Positions 1 to 6,054 are shown, counted from the stretch's first letter. The stretch is 7,937 nucleotides of DNA from Alphaproteobacteria bacterium (GCA_003451645.1 DMER01000068.1:575-8511), one strand, 5' to 3'. The notes: generated by a model not told the origin, from the letters alone. Numbers and translations: made by a program.

Positions 1-46
1 CCTGCCGCCAGCGTTCGTTCTGAGCCAGGATCAAACTCTCAAGTTC
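1..46 (-). rRNA. rrs: 16S ribosomal RNA, 5' end (partial)
   Basis: Read on the minus strand, this segment is the conserved start of small-subunit rRNA: the universal 8F primer site AGAGTTTGATCCTGGCTCAG, followed by AACGAACGCTGGCGGCAGG. That follow-on is the usual alphaproteobacterial form. The mature 5' end is set at about position 46 by analogy with other 16S genes that begin a few bases before AGAGTTTG, so it is uncertain by a few bases. The rest of the gene, and presumably the rest of the operon, lies outside the window to the left. Confidence 0.97.
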
Positions 47-423
47 AAGCAATTGCTCGCTCGAATACCCAAGAACCGATCCCTTGGCTCTCTACTACTT
101 CTCGGCTTCAAAGCAAAAAACAAAGCCTCTCAAGAACTCCAAAGCCATCGCACATCCAAAACCTTCCGGCCCCAGACACACAAAAACCCCAAAGCCCCCA
201 AAAGACAGGGTCTTTATCTCTTCTCTACTCCAAGATCGAGAGAACCAAGCTTCAGCTTGAGCAAAACCCAAACCTCCACCCACTTCCCCCTTCCCAGAAA
301 ATACATCTGTCAATCAGCGGCCGAAACAGAACAACGTCCCGCCGCTGGCACGAGAACCAGCGCCTGAACGCCACCTGTACGGAGGACACGTCACCGCGTT
401 AAGCTTGTCAGCGCAACGCGAGG
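47..423 (-). other. rRNA operon 5' leader (external transcribed spacer)
   Basis: This is the stretch between the predicted transcription start (about 422-425) and the 16S 5' end. It has no credible gene: short open frames on either strand are low-complexity and start without a ribosome binding site. On the minus strand it is rich in G and T, with a purine run at about 270-297. The six-base word CAAAGC (plus strand) recurs at 109, 121, 140 and 190. A tight hairpin, AAAGAC-AGG-GTCTTT, lies at 201-215. Such leaders normally pair with the sequence after 16S to form an RNase III processing stem; the partner is outside the window. I found no exact boxA antitermination element within this leader. 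Confidence 0.75.
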
Positions 424-429
424 GTAGGT

Positions 430-458
430 TTATTACCTACTTCCTCACTTCATGTCAA
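430..458 (-). promoter_or_regulatory. rRNA operon sigma-70 promoter
   Basis: On the minus strand there is a perfect -35 box TTGACA (458-453), a 17-base spacer and the -10 box TAATAA (435-430), five of six matches to TATAAT. Transcription would start near 422-425 and run into the 16S gene. The 22 bases upstream of the -35 (459-480) are AT-rich and could act as an UP element. The -10 box lies in the centre of an inverted repeat, GTAGGT-TTATT-ACCTAC (424-440). Position, spacing and strength all fit an rRNA promoter. Confidence 0.8.
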
Positions 459-462
459 CCGC

Positions 463-472
463 TTGTTAAAGA
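463..472 (-). promoter_or_regulatory. boxA-like sequence upstream of the rrn promoter
   Basis: On the minus strand this reads TCTTTAACAA, identical to the last ten bases of the E. coli rrn boxA antitermination element. It ends only four bases before the -35 box at 458-453. A functional boxA must be transcribed, so it could work only if a second promoter lies further upstream. A weak minus-strand candidate exists: TTGTCA at 588-583, 17 bases, then TATCCA at 565-560. It may equally be just an AT-rich UP element. Confidence 0.3.
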
Positions 473-534
473 TAGTTTTGCAACAAGCCTCGCTCTGGAA
501 AGTATGTGGCAACTCCTAGGCGCTTACGATGCGC

Positions 535-566
535 TGTGGAGAAAAGCGCTGAACAGTGGTGGATAA
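535..566. promoter_or_regulatory. Pair of DnaA-box-like 9-mers
   Basis: TGTGGAGAA (535-543) and GGTGGATAA (558-566) each match the DnaA box TGTGGATAA at eight of nine bases, in the same orientation and 23 bases apart. They lie in the divergent region between the rRNA operon and the M23 peptidase gene. No AT-rich unwinding element or origin-type neighbours are seen, so an origin is unlikely. If the sites are real, DnaA could modulate one of the two transcription units. Single mismatches in short motifs can arise by chance. Confidence 0.25.
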
Positions 567-677
567 TTTGGGCGTTGCCGGTTGACAAAGGCGGAGACTG
601 AGCGCAGTGATTCGATCACGGCACATTTCAAATCGTTTCAACGGGCAATTCGTGCGTATGATCGAATTCTGGGCCAT

Positions 678-703
678 TGTGATAAATAGTCAACACAGTG
701 TTG
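678..703 (+). promoter_or_regulatory. Candidate extended -10 promoter with overlapping palindrome for the M23 gene
   Basis: TGTGATAAA (678-686) has the TG-N layout of an extended -10 element and four of six -10 matches, but no -35 box is visible at the right distance. Transcription would start near 693, inside the perfect 13-base palindrome CAACAC-A-GTGTTG (691-703). A palindrome across a start site is a common operator position, so a repressor site is possible. The leader to the ATG at 726 would be about 33 bases. Confidence 0.35.
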
Positions 704-725
704 CCCTAAACGCCCGGCGGTTCGC

Positions 726-2279
726 ATGACCTTGCGCTCTGGCCCGCACGATCAACAGCCCTGGCTGCTTGCAAGTTTTGCGATGAGCGCCCTTGTTATG
801 ACGGCCTTTGCGGCTGTCGGTGGGGCGATGTCTGGCACAGGTCAGGGCCAATCGAGCGTGCCATTGATGACCGCAGGATGGAACCCGTCCAACCGCGCGG
901 GTCGCGCCTCTATCGAGACGAAGCCATATGTCGCGGCAACGGCCGCTTACCCCGCAGGCGCAATGGCCGCTTTCGCAGCTCTGGACGATGCTGCGGCACA
1001 AGCCGCGGTGATGCGGGAGGATCCGCCGCCGGCCACCCCGACCCTGGGAGCGTTTGTCCCGCAAGTCGATCCGAAGGTGACGCCAGCAGACCCCAGTGAC
1101 GCGGAATCAGCGGAACCCGACACTCAAACTGTCGCCATTGAGCGCGGCGACACCTTATCTGGCTTGCTGTCCGAAGCTGGCGTGCAGAGCTCAGATGTTC
1201 AAGCCGTCCTCGCTGCCTTGAAGCCGCTCTACGACATTGCCTCGATCAAGGCTGGGCAGAACTTCACGCTGACCTTCGGGCGGCTGCCGAATGCGCAAGA
1301 AGCGGCGAGCGGGCCTTCGGGCCCCGTCCTGCTGAGTGTCGCACTGAAACCAAGCATCGAGCGCGATATCATTGTCGAACGCTCCGATGGCGGCGGCTAC
1401 AAAGCCTCTGAGATCGTCAAGACGCTGACGGAGCGCACCGACCGCGCCTATGGCGTGATCAATGGCAGCCTCTACCAGGCGGCCCTTGCAGCAGGCGTTC
1501 CCGAGGGCGCGATTGCCGAGCTCATTCGCATCTATTCCTATGATGTCGACTTCCAGCGTGACATTCAGGCCGGCGACCGGTTCGATGTGCTGTTCACCCG
1601 CTACTATGATGATCAGGGCACGCCGGTAAAGTCGGGCACGGTGCTCCACGCCACGCTAACCCTGCAGGGAGAGCGCAAACCACTGTACCGCTTTACCCAT
1701 CCAGATGAGCAGACAGTCGACTATTACAACGCCCATGGCATGAACGGAAAGCGGATGCTGATGAAGACGCCCATCGATGGCGCGCGTCTGTCCTCAGGCT
1801 TTGGCATGCGGCGACACCCGATTCTGGGCTTCAACAAGATGCATAAGGGCACCGATTTCGCGGCGCCCACGGGCACACCGATCATGGCGTCCGGTAATGG
1901 CGTGGTGGAAGTCGCAGGCTGGGCTGGCGGCTATGGGCGCTATGTGCGCGTCAAGCATGACGGGCAGTACAAGACCGCCTACGCCCATATGAGCCGCTTT
2001 GCGCGCGGCCTCAAAGCCGGAACCAGGGTCCGCCAAGGCCAAGTGATCGGCTATGTCGGCACGTCGGGCCGCTCGACTGGGCCGCATTTGCACTACGAGG
2101 TGCTTGCCAATAACCGGCACGTCGATAGCCAAAGCGTGAAGCTGCCCACGGGGACCCTTCTCGCGGGCGCTTCAATGGCGGCCTTCAAAGCGGAAAAAGC
2201 AAGACTTGATGACGTCTTGAAGGCAACGCCGCTTGTTAATGCGGTCGCTCAGCGCCAGACCAACACTGCCCAGCCTTGA
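726..2279 (+). CDS. M23 family peptidoglycan DD-endopeptidase (OapA/LysM-like + LytM domains)
   Basis: 517-residue cell wall hydrolase, probably anchored in the inner membrane and cutting peptide cross-links in periplasmic peptidoglycan. Residues 12-34 are one hydrophobic segment, a membrane anchor or uncleaved signal. An Ala/Pro-rich linker follows to about 134. Residues 136-183 (VAIERGDTLSGLL...) resemble the LysM/OapA-type domain of MepM and ShyA. Residues 243-325 resemble the second regulatory domain of such proteins. The M23 domain spans about 352-460: H373-x3-D377, H421 (AYAHM) and HLH at 454-456. By comparison with LytM, H373, D377 and H456 bind zinc, while H421 and H454 are catalytic; all are present, so it should be active. 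No strong Shine-Dalgarno precedes the ATG; GGCGG at 716-720 is the nearest purine-rich match. Upstream it diverges from the rRNA operon. The exact bond cut and any partner are not visible. Confidence 0.93.
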   Translation: MTLRSGPHDQQPWLLASFAMSALVMTAFAAVGGAMSGTGQGQSSVPLMTAGWNPSNRAGRASIETKPYVAATAAYPAGAMAAFAALDDAAAQAAVMREDPPPATPTLGAFVPQVDPKVTPADPSDAESAEPDTQTVAIERGDTLSGLLSEAGVQSSDVQAVLAALKPLYDIASIKAGQNFTLTFGRLPNAQEAASGPSGPVLLSVALKPSIERDIIVERSDGGGYKASEIVKTLTERTDRAYGVINGSLYQAALAAGVPEGAIAELIRIYSYDVDFQRDIQAGDRFDVLFTRYYDDQGTPVKSGTVLHATLTLQGERKPLYRFTHPDEQTVDYYNAHGMNGKRMLMKTPIDGARLSSGFGMRRHPILGFNKMHKGTDFAAPTGTPIMASGNGVVEVAGWAGGYGRYVRVKHDGQYKTAYAHMSRFARGLKAGTRVRQGQVIGYVGTSGRSTGPHLHYEVLANNRHVDSQSVKLPTGTLLAGASMAAFKAEKARLDDVLKATPLVNAVAQRQTNTAQP

Positions 2280-2292
2280 GGCACGCAGTGTT
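2262..2292 (+). terminator. Hairpin across the M23 stop codon, possible terminator
   Basis: AACACTGC (2262-2269) and GCAGTGTT (2285-2292) form a perfect 8-bp stem with a 15-base loop that contains the TGA stop codon. No T-run follows, so it is not a classical intrinsic terminator. It may protect the mRNA 3' end or support Rho-dependent termination. Confidence 0.35.
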
Positions 2293-2400
2293 CAGCGATC
2301 ACATTTAGGACCAACACGCGCGACGGACAGCACTGCCGCGGTACGTGAAAGATTGGCGATCGCAAGGCTTCCCACACACGACCATCATCTGGAGTGACCC

Positions 2401-2808
2401 ATGACATTCGCCAATTTGCTGGCGCTTGGCGCCGGTGCGATTCTGCTCATCTCAACGACTGCCGCCGAAGCGCGCCACTGGAACCCGCCAGGACCCGCAG
2501 GCGGCCCCGGGACCAATTGGCGTAACCCGCCAGGCCCGGTGGGCGGTCCCGGAGCCTCGCGCTACCGCTGGAACCCGCCAGGTCCCGTTGGCGGGCCAGG
2601 CCGTGGCGCCTATTGGGCCTATCGCGCGCCGGTCCGCGCCTATTATGGCTATCCGCGGTATGCCTATCCGCGCGGACATCTGTGCCGCTATGACCGGGAT
2701 AACAATCCGCCCGGCCCCCGCGGCGGACGTGGCACGAATTGGGAAAACCCGCCCGGCTGGCGTGGCGGTCCTGGCGCGTCGCCCAATTCGCCTTTCCGGC
2801 CCTGCTAA
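2401..2808 (+). CDS. Small secreted Pro/Gly-rich NPPGPxGGPG repeat protein
   Basis: 135-residue protein of unknown function. Residues 1-24 form a clear signal peptide (hydrophobic 5-20, cleavage probably after AAEA). The mature part carries five copies of a ten-residue unit, consensus NPPGPxGGPG, starting at residues 28, 42, 58, 102 and 116. A Tyr/Arg-rich linker at 69-97 splits them into a group of three and a group of two. The last two copies diverge most (GGRG in the fourth, GWRGG in the fifth). Trp or Tyr mostly flanks the units. Two cysteines, C95 and the final residue C135, could pair. GGAG at 2391-2394 is a good ribosome binding site six bases before the ATG. Similar Pro/Gly-rich exported proteins occur in Alphaproteobacteria as uncharacterised proteins. 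The composition suggests a disordered or extended surface or periplasmic protein; any structural role is inference. No promoter is evident in the 121 bases after the M23 gene. Confidence 0.85.
   Translation: MTFANLLALGAGAILLISTTAAEARHWNPPGPAGGPGTNWRNPPGPVGGPGASRYRWNPPGPVGGPGRGAYWAYRAPVRAYYGYPRYAYPRGHLCRYDRDNNPPGPRGGRGTNWENPPGWRGGPGASPNSPFRPC
2482..2775 (+). repeat. In-gene repeat encoding five NPPGPxGGPG units
   Basis: The five 30-base units start at 2482, 2524, 2572, 2704 and 2746. Start-to-start spacing is 42, 48, 132 and 42 bases, so the two 42-base pairs share the same 14-residue period (unit plus GTNW and one residue). The units share AACCCGCC cores but differ at third codon positions, which points to old duplication kept by protein-level selection rather than a fresh tandem expansion. 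Confidence 0.85.
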
Positions 2809-2820
2809 ATGCGTCATGTG

Positions 2821-2853
2821 CTCTTCGGGCGAGCGCGATGTTCGCCCGAAGAG
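2821..2853. terminator. Strong 12-bp inverted repeat after the repeat-protein gene
   Basis: CTCTTCGGGCGA (2821-2832) and TCGCCCGAAGAG (2842-2853) are perfectly complementary, with a 9-base loop. It lies 13 bases after the stop codon of the Pro/Gly repeat gene. There is no T-tract on either side, which is common for stem-only termination or mRNA-stabilising hairpins in GC-rich genomes. It probably separates this gene from the next. Confidence 0.6.
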
Positions 2854-2858
2854 GTCTC

Positions 2859-2880
2859 GCCACATAAGGGCAATTGTGGC
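2859..2880. promoter_or_regulatory. Second hairpin at the start of the next gene
   Basis: GCCACA (2859-2864) and TGTGGC (2875-2880) form a perfect 6-bp stem with a 10-base loop holding the only nearby Shine-Dalgarno-like sequence, AAGGG (2866-2870). It could limit ribosome access to the following gene, or simply be a second arm of the terminator region. It is short enough to be chance. Confidence 0.25.
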
Positions 2881-2891
2881 ACTTTGCATTG

Positions 2892-3398
2892 ATGCGCTTG
2901 TCCCTCGCCCTCGCCAGTTATGCCGTCATCTGCGCCTGCCCTGCCAATGCCTGGCACGCGAGCGAACAGACCAATCTTCTCCAACAGCGCGAGGCGGTCG
3001 CTGAACTGACCGCCCCTCCAGACCGGCCAGGAGCGTTCTTGCGCTACTCATGCAGCGTCTTCTCTGGCCCTCAGCTGCAGATCGGGTTTGGACCACTCGG
3101 CTTTGAGGCCTTCACCAAATTCAGCGCGGACCGCGCAAGCGCCACGCCCGAAACTGTGTCAATCCGCCTTGAGACCGCGCCACCCCAGACGGTCTTGGAC
3201 GTGGTGGCAGAGCCTGACGCTGCGGCAGGCACGCAAGAAATCTACACCGCCAAAGGCACTGACGCTGGACGCGCGGCCGAGGCTTTGGCATCCGCGCAGT
3301 CCATCATTGTGACCGTTGGCGGCCAAGTCCTTCGCTGGCCCAATGCACCGAGCCCCGAGCCTCTGAAGCAGGCTCTGGCTCAGTGTCCGTTTCGCTGA
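2892..3398 (+). CDS. Small secreted protein with one likely disulfide, function unknown
   Basis: 168 residues from the ATG at 2892. Residues 1-20 are a signal peptide ending PANA, with cleavage before W21. The mature protein of about 148 residues has only two cysteines, C54 (RYSC) near the start and C165 (QCPFR) at the end, placed to form a disulfide closing a single domain. Between them lie alternating beta segments (LQIGFGP, VSIRLE, SIIVTVGG). The order of a Cys-containing strand, strands, a short helix and a closing Cys recalls the small periplasmic family that includes VasI. This is a pattern resemblance only. The start is uncertain: a TTG at 2874 in the same frame would add six residues, and neither start has a well-spaced ribosome binding site (AAGGG at 2866-2870 is 3 or 21 bases away). 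It converges with capA, leaving only eight bases between the stops. Confidence 0.8.
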   Translation: MRLSLALASYAVICACPANAWHASEQTNLLQQREAVAELTAPPDRPGAFLRYSCSVFSGPQLQIGFGPLGFEAFTKFSADRASATPETVSIRLETAPPQTVLDVVAEPDAAAGTQEIYTAKGTDAGRAAEALASAQSIIVTVGGQVLRWPNAPSPEPLKQALAQCPFR

Positions 3399-3406
3399 GT
3401 ATGGCG

Positions 3407-4783
3407 CTACTCTTCCAGTTGAGCCACGGCCTGCGAGCGGCACGAGGCGCGGATTGCGGCTAGCGTCTTTTCGTCGGGGTAAGCGGGCTCTTGGTAGTCA
3501 CGGCACAGGGCACCGATGCGGCCGCCTAGCACTGCCGCACCGCGCACACAAAAAAGACCGCTGCCATCAGCCTGCGGTGTAAAGCGCACACCACGCGCAC
3601 GCTCTTGCGGGCGGTCGAATTGTTCCGCCAGGTGGTTCAAGACCAACATGCGCATCTTGCCTGGCGCCGGAGGCATTGGTTTTGGCTGACGATGGGTGCC
3701 TTCCAGGGCAATCGCTTGCAGGGCTTGCAGCACGGGCTCGCGGTCGGGGCCGATCGTGTAATGGGCCTTGGCCAGCAAACCATAATCGCGGCAGATGCCA
3801 TTGCCGCTCAGGCTGCGCGTGCCGAAGTGGAGGAAATTGCCAAGTCCGTAGAAGATCGCTTTGCCGTCAACCAGTTCCACCCCAGCCACGACATGCTGAT
3901 GATGGCCGATGACAAGATCGACGCCGCCCGCAAGGACGGCTGCCCTGCGAAAGCGCTGGACCGCGTTTTGATCAGTCAGCGGATCATTCTCGCGGCCATA
4001 ATGCGCGGAGAGGATTCGGAAATTAGCGCGCGCCACGCGCAAGCGATCCAGCGTGTCCACGAAATCCTGACCATCAATGTAGGACAGCTGGCCCGCCCGC
4101 TCCTCCCCCGGTGGCAGGGCCTGCCCGCCAATGCCAATGGCGCCAATGGCCACCGCAAAGTCAGGCGTGCGCCGCGCCTTCAGCCATGCTGGCTCCAGCG
4201 TGAGTGCGGGAGGCACAAGGGGCGGGGCGATATCGCTCACAGGATCGAAGCGGCGGAAGCGATCGCCTTCCCACACCAGCACATGGGCGGTGGACGCAGA
4301 GACTCCGCCAAAGCCCAAGCCCGGATAGGCGATGAGACCATGCGCTTCCAGACCGGCCAAATGGCGCAATGTTTCCTTGGCCCCCTCGACGCCAAAATCC
4401 ATGGCGTGGTTGTTAGCGGCGGAGAACACATTGATCCCAGAACCCAGCAATTGCCGGATCGCTTGGGGGTGCGTGCGGAAGTTGAAGGTCTTGGGCAGGG
4501 CCGCTAGGTCATTGCGGTCGGTGACGACGGTTTCCAGATTGGCGAAGTTGATCTGCCCATCGATCAGGCCACGGATGTTTGCGATCGCGTCTCCAAAGGC
4601 AATCCTGCTGCCCAGCTTGGTGCCATACTCGGGATGAACAGGCTCCATGCTTGCATTGAAGCCCGTGTCGCCCACCATGACGATGGACAATTCACGCGGG
4701 GGTTCAGCCGCTACGCAAGCCGAAGCAAAGAATATCCCCATCGCCAACAAGATTGCGCGACACGCGCGTTTTGCCGAGTTCAT
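3407..4783 (-). CDS. CapA family protein (poly-gamma-glutamate/capsule-type metallophosphatase fold)
   Basis: 458 residues, exported. Residues 1-26 form a signal peptide; FASACVAA is a poor lipobox, so ordinary cleavage near VAA is more likely than lipid anchoring. The CapA fold follows: VGDTGFN with D39 at 37-43, NLET at 82-85, NNHAMDFG at 124-131, HYGRE at 261-265, GHHQHVV at 293-299 and YGLGNF at 312-317. These are the conserved positions of the PGA_cap family, related to calcineurin-like phosphoesterases, so metal ligands look complete. After about residue 390 comes a tail with four cysteines (C412, C427, C448 and nearby residues of the core) not typical of the domain. GGGGAG (plus-strand 4791-4796) is a ribosome binding site seven bases before the ATG. 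No capB, capC or polysaccharide genes are near, so the substrate is unknown and capsule synthesis should not be assumed. Confidence 0.9.
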   Translation of the reverse strand: MNSAKRACRAILLAMGIFFASACVAAEPPRELSIVMVGDTGFNASMEPVHPEYGTKLGSRIAFGDAIANIRGLIDGQINFANLETVVTDRNDLAALPKTFNFRTHPQAIRQLLGSGINVFSAANNHAMDFGVEGAKETLRHLAGLEAHGLIAYPGLGFGGVSASTAHVLVWEGDRFRRFDPVSDIAPPLVPPALTLEPAWLKARRTPDFAVAIGAIGIGGQALPPGEERAGQLSYIDGQDFVDTLDRLRVARANFRILSAHYGRENDPLTDQNAVQRFRRAAVLAGGVDLVIGHHQHVVAGVELVDGKAIFYGLGNFLHFGTRSLSGNGICRDYGLLAKAHYTIGPDREPVLQALQAIALEGTHRQPKPMPPAPGKMRMLVLNHLAEQFDRPQERARGVRFTPQADGSGLFCVRGAAVLGGRIGALCRDYQEPAYPDEKTLAAIRASCRSQAVAQLEE

Positions 4784-4864
4784 GGTAGTGCTCCCCCGTC
4801 CCCTATCTTACACCAAGCAGTGTCGCTCCCCTACCCGCATGTTCGGCCTGAGACTTTATGATCG

Positions 4865-4880
4865 GTTGCATGCCAGCAAC
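4865..4880. promoter_or_regulatory. Dyad GTTGC-N6-GCAAC, possible operator
   Basis: GTTGC (4865-4869) and GCAAC (4876-4880) form a short inverted repeat in the divergent region between the CapA gene and the TonB_C gene. It ends 10 bases upstream of the -35 box at 4891, a usual place for an activator or repressor. With five-base arms it may be chance. Confidence 0.2.
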
Positions 4881-4890
4881 ACAGTCACCA

Positions 4891-4920
4891 TTGAGTGTAT
4901 TGAGAAAAGGGGGGTATAGT
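4891..4920 (+). promoter_or_regulatory. Sigma-70-type promoter of the TonB_C gene
   Basis: TTGAGT (4891-4896), an 18-base spacer and TATAGT (4915-4920; five of six matches to TATAAT). Transcription would start near 4927, about 24 bases before the ATG at 4951. This placement rules against the ATG at 4858, which would lie upstream of the promoter. Confidence 0.6.
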
Positions 4921-4950
4921 CTCGCCGGGCTTTGTGGGGGACGAGTATTC

Positions 4951-6054
4951 ATGCGCTTCTTAGCTATGGCAGTGGCATTGTTGGCATCAATGCAAGGACA
5001 GACGCATGCGCGTGCATTGAACGATCCCTTCACCTGCCTCACGAGCTTCGACGGCCAAACGGCCCTTTTGCCAGGGTTTGTTCCTGCCAAGGCGATACAG
5101 AAGACCGCGCCATCCTATCCGAAGGGCATGGAGGAGCAGCTTGGCGAGGGGTGGGTGGTATTTGACTTTCACGTTTCACAAGCGGGAGAGGTTCAAGAGT
5201 TGGAATTGTCTGACCGGCTAGGGTCACAGGCTTTTGTGGACGCCGCCGAAAAGGCAGTGCGGTCTTGGCGATATCAGCCGGCCACCCTCAATGGGGTTGC
5301 GATCACACAGTATACGCAGCGCGCGTCCTTCGAGTTTCGCTTTCCAAAGGAGCCGAAACCTAGCGCTGAGCACGCCCTTGCAGTGGAGCAATACCAGACA
5401 GCGCGGCGGGCGTTGCTTAATGGCGAAGCCGCCAAGGCGATTACCATCCTGGAGGCCGCACTTGCGGGCGTCGATGGCAAAAATTCAATGAACCTCTACG
5501 AACAATCCAAATTCTCTTTGATGCTTGCGACCGCCTATTACGTAGCGAAAAACTATCCACGCGCCCACCTTCACGCCGGTCGGGCTGCCTTTGCGGACGG
5601 GGAATTTCTTGAGCCAGCTGACGCTGCGCGCGCAAATAGACTTTTTCACTTGTTGTCCATCGAAGCCGGAGGCTATGCGCCCGTGCTCTGCGGCAAGCCA
5701 AAGCCGCAGCCGCCGCAATCGGGTGATGATATCATTGCGCAGCCGACCCTGGACGCACTCGAGGCCGAGGTCATCCGTGTTGCAAGCGTCCCCGGGACCA
5801 TGGCCGTCCCAGCAACGATCGGGCCGCTTGGTGCAGGCAAAAATGGGTGGAGACATCGCCTGATCCGGCGGACCTTTGCATTCGCAGACATCCAAGGCGA
5901 TGTGGGGACTTTCAAGCTGACCTGCACCACCAAGATCATGAGTGACACCGTCAACGACAAAGCAGAATGGTCCGTACCGGACTCTGCTGGGGTCTGCTAC
6001 CTGCTCGTTGACGGCGCCCCCGGTGCCACGTTCAAGCTCTTGCAGGCCTGGTAG
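4951..6054 (+). CDS. Periplasmic TonB C-terminal-domain protein with helical repeat and unassigned C-terminal domain
   Basis: 367 residues from the ATG at 4951, chosen because a ribosome binding site (GGGGGA, 4936-4941), a promoter and a signal peptide (1-20, ending THA) all agree with it; the longer frame from 4858 lacks these. Residues 50-131 are a TonB_C domain: YP at 56-57, GWVVFDFHVSQAGEV, AFVDAAEKAVRSWRYQPA and FEFRF. Residues 140-240 are helical with TPR-like spacing (GEAAKAITILEAAL; ATAYYVAKNYPRAHLHAGRAA). Residues 290-367 form a beta-rich domain with C325 and C349, probably a disulfide, ending in a conserved-looking VDGAPGATFKLL. A classical TonB has an N-terminal membrane helix and a proline-rich spanner; both are missing, so this is a free periplasmic protein and unlikely to energise outer-membrane receptors alone. 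A role in envelope assembly or sensing is inference. Confidence 0.85.
   Translation: MRFLAMAVALLASMQGQTHARALNDPFTCLTSFDGQTALLPGFVPAKAIQKTAPSYPKGMEEQLGEGWVVFDFHVSQAGEVQELELSDRLGSQAFVDAAEKAVRSWRYQPATLNGVAITQYTQRASFEFRFPKEPKPSAEHALAVEQYQTARRALLNGEAAKAITILEAALAGVDGKNSMNLYEQSKFSLMLATAYYVAKNYPRAHLHAGRAAFADGEFLEPADAARANRLFHLLSIEAGGYAPVLCGKPKPQPPQSGDDIIAQPTLDALEAEVIRVASVPGTMAVPATIGPLGAGKNGWRHRLIRRTFAFADIQGDVGTFKLTCTTKIMSDTVNDKAEWSVPDSAGVCYLLVDGAPGATFKLLQAW

Noticed and set aside
53..367. Open frames on both strands in the rRNA leader
   Set aside because: Low-complexity translations, no ribosome binding site, and located inside the rrn leader.
582..611. TTGACA at 582-587 as a -35 box for the M23 gene
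   Set aside because: No -10 box follows at 15-19 bases; the best candidate, AGTGAT at 606-611, matches only three of six.
2482..2775. CRISPR-like or tandem DNA repeat
   Set aside because: The repeated units are coding, vary at the DNA level and are unevenly spaced; there are no unique spacers.
2875..2895. Sigma-54 promoter suggested by TGGCACTTTGCA
   Set aside because: The GG and GC elements are only six bases apart, not the required ten.
2426..3004. 192-codon frame overlapping the Pro/Gly repeat gene and the next gene
   Set aside because: It is an alternative frame of the repeat gene; the repeat frame has the signal peptide, ribosome binding site and regular peptide units.
3605..4507. 300-codon open frame on the plus strand
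   Set aside because: It lies antisense inside the CapA gene, which has complete family motifs. The antisense product has no recognisable domain, and GC-rich genes commonly leave long open antisense frames.
4858..4950. Upstream ATG extending the TonB_C protein by 31 residues
   Set aside because: It would start before the promoter at 4891-4920, lacks a ribosome binding site and pushes the signal peptide inward.
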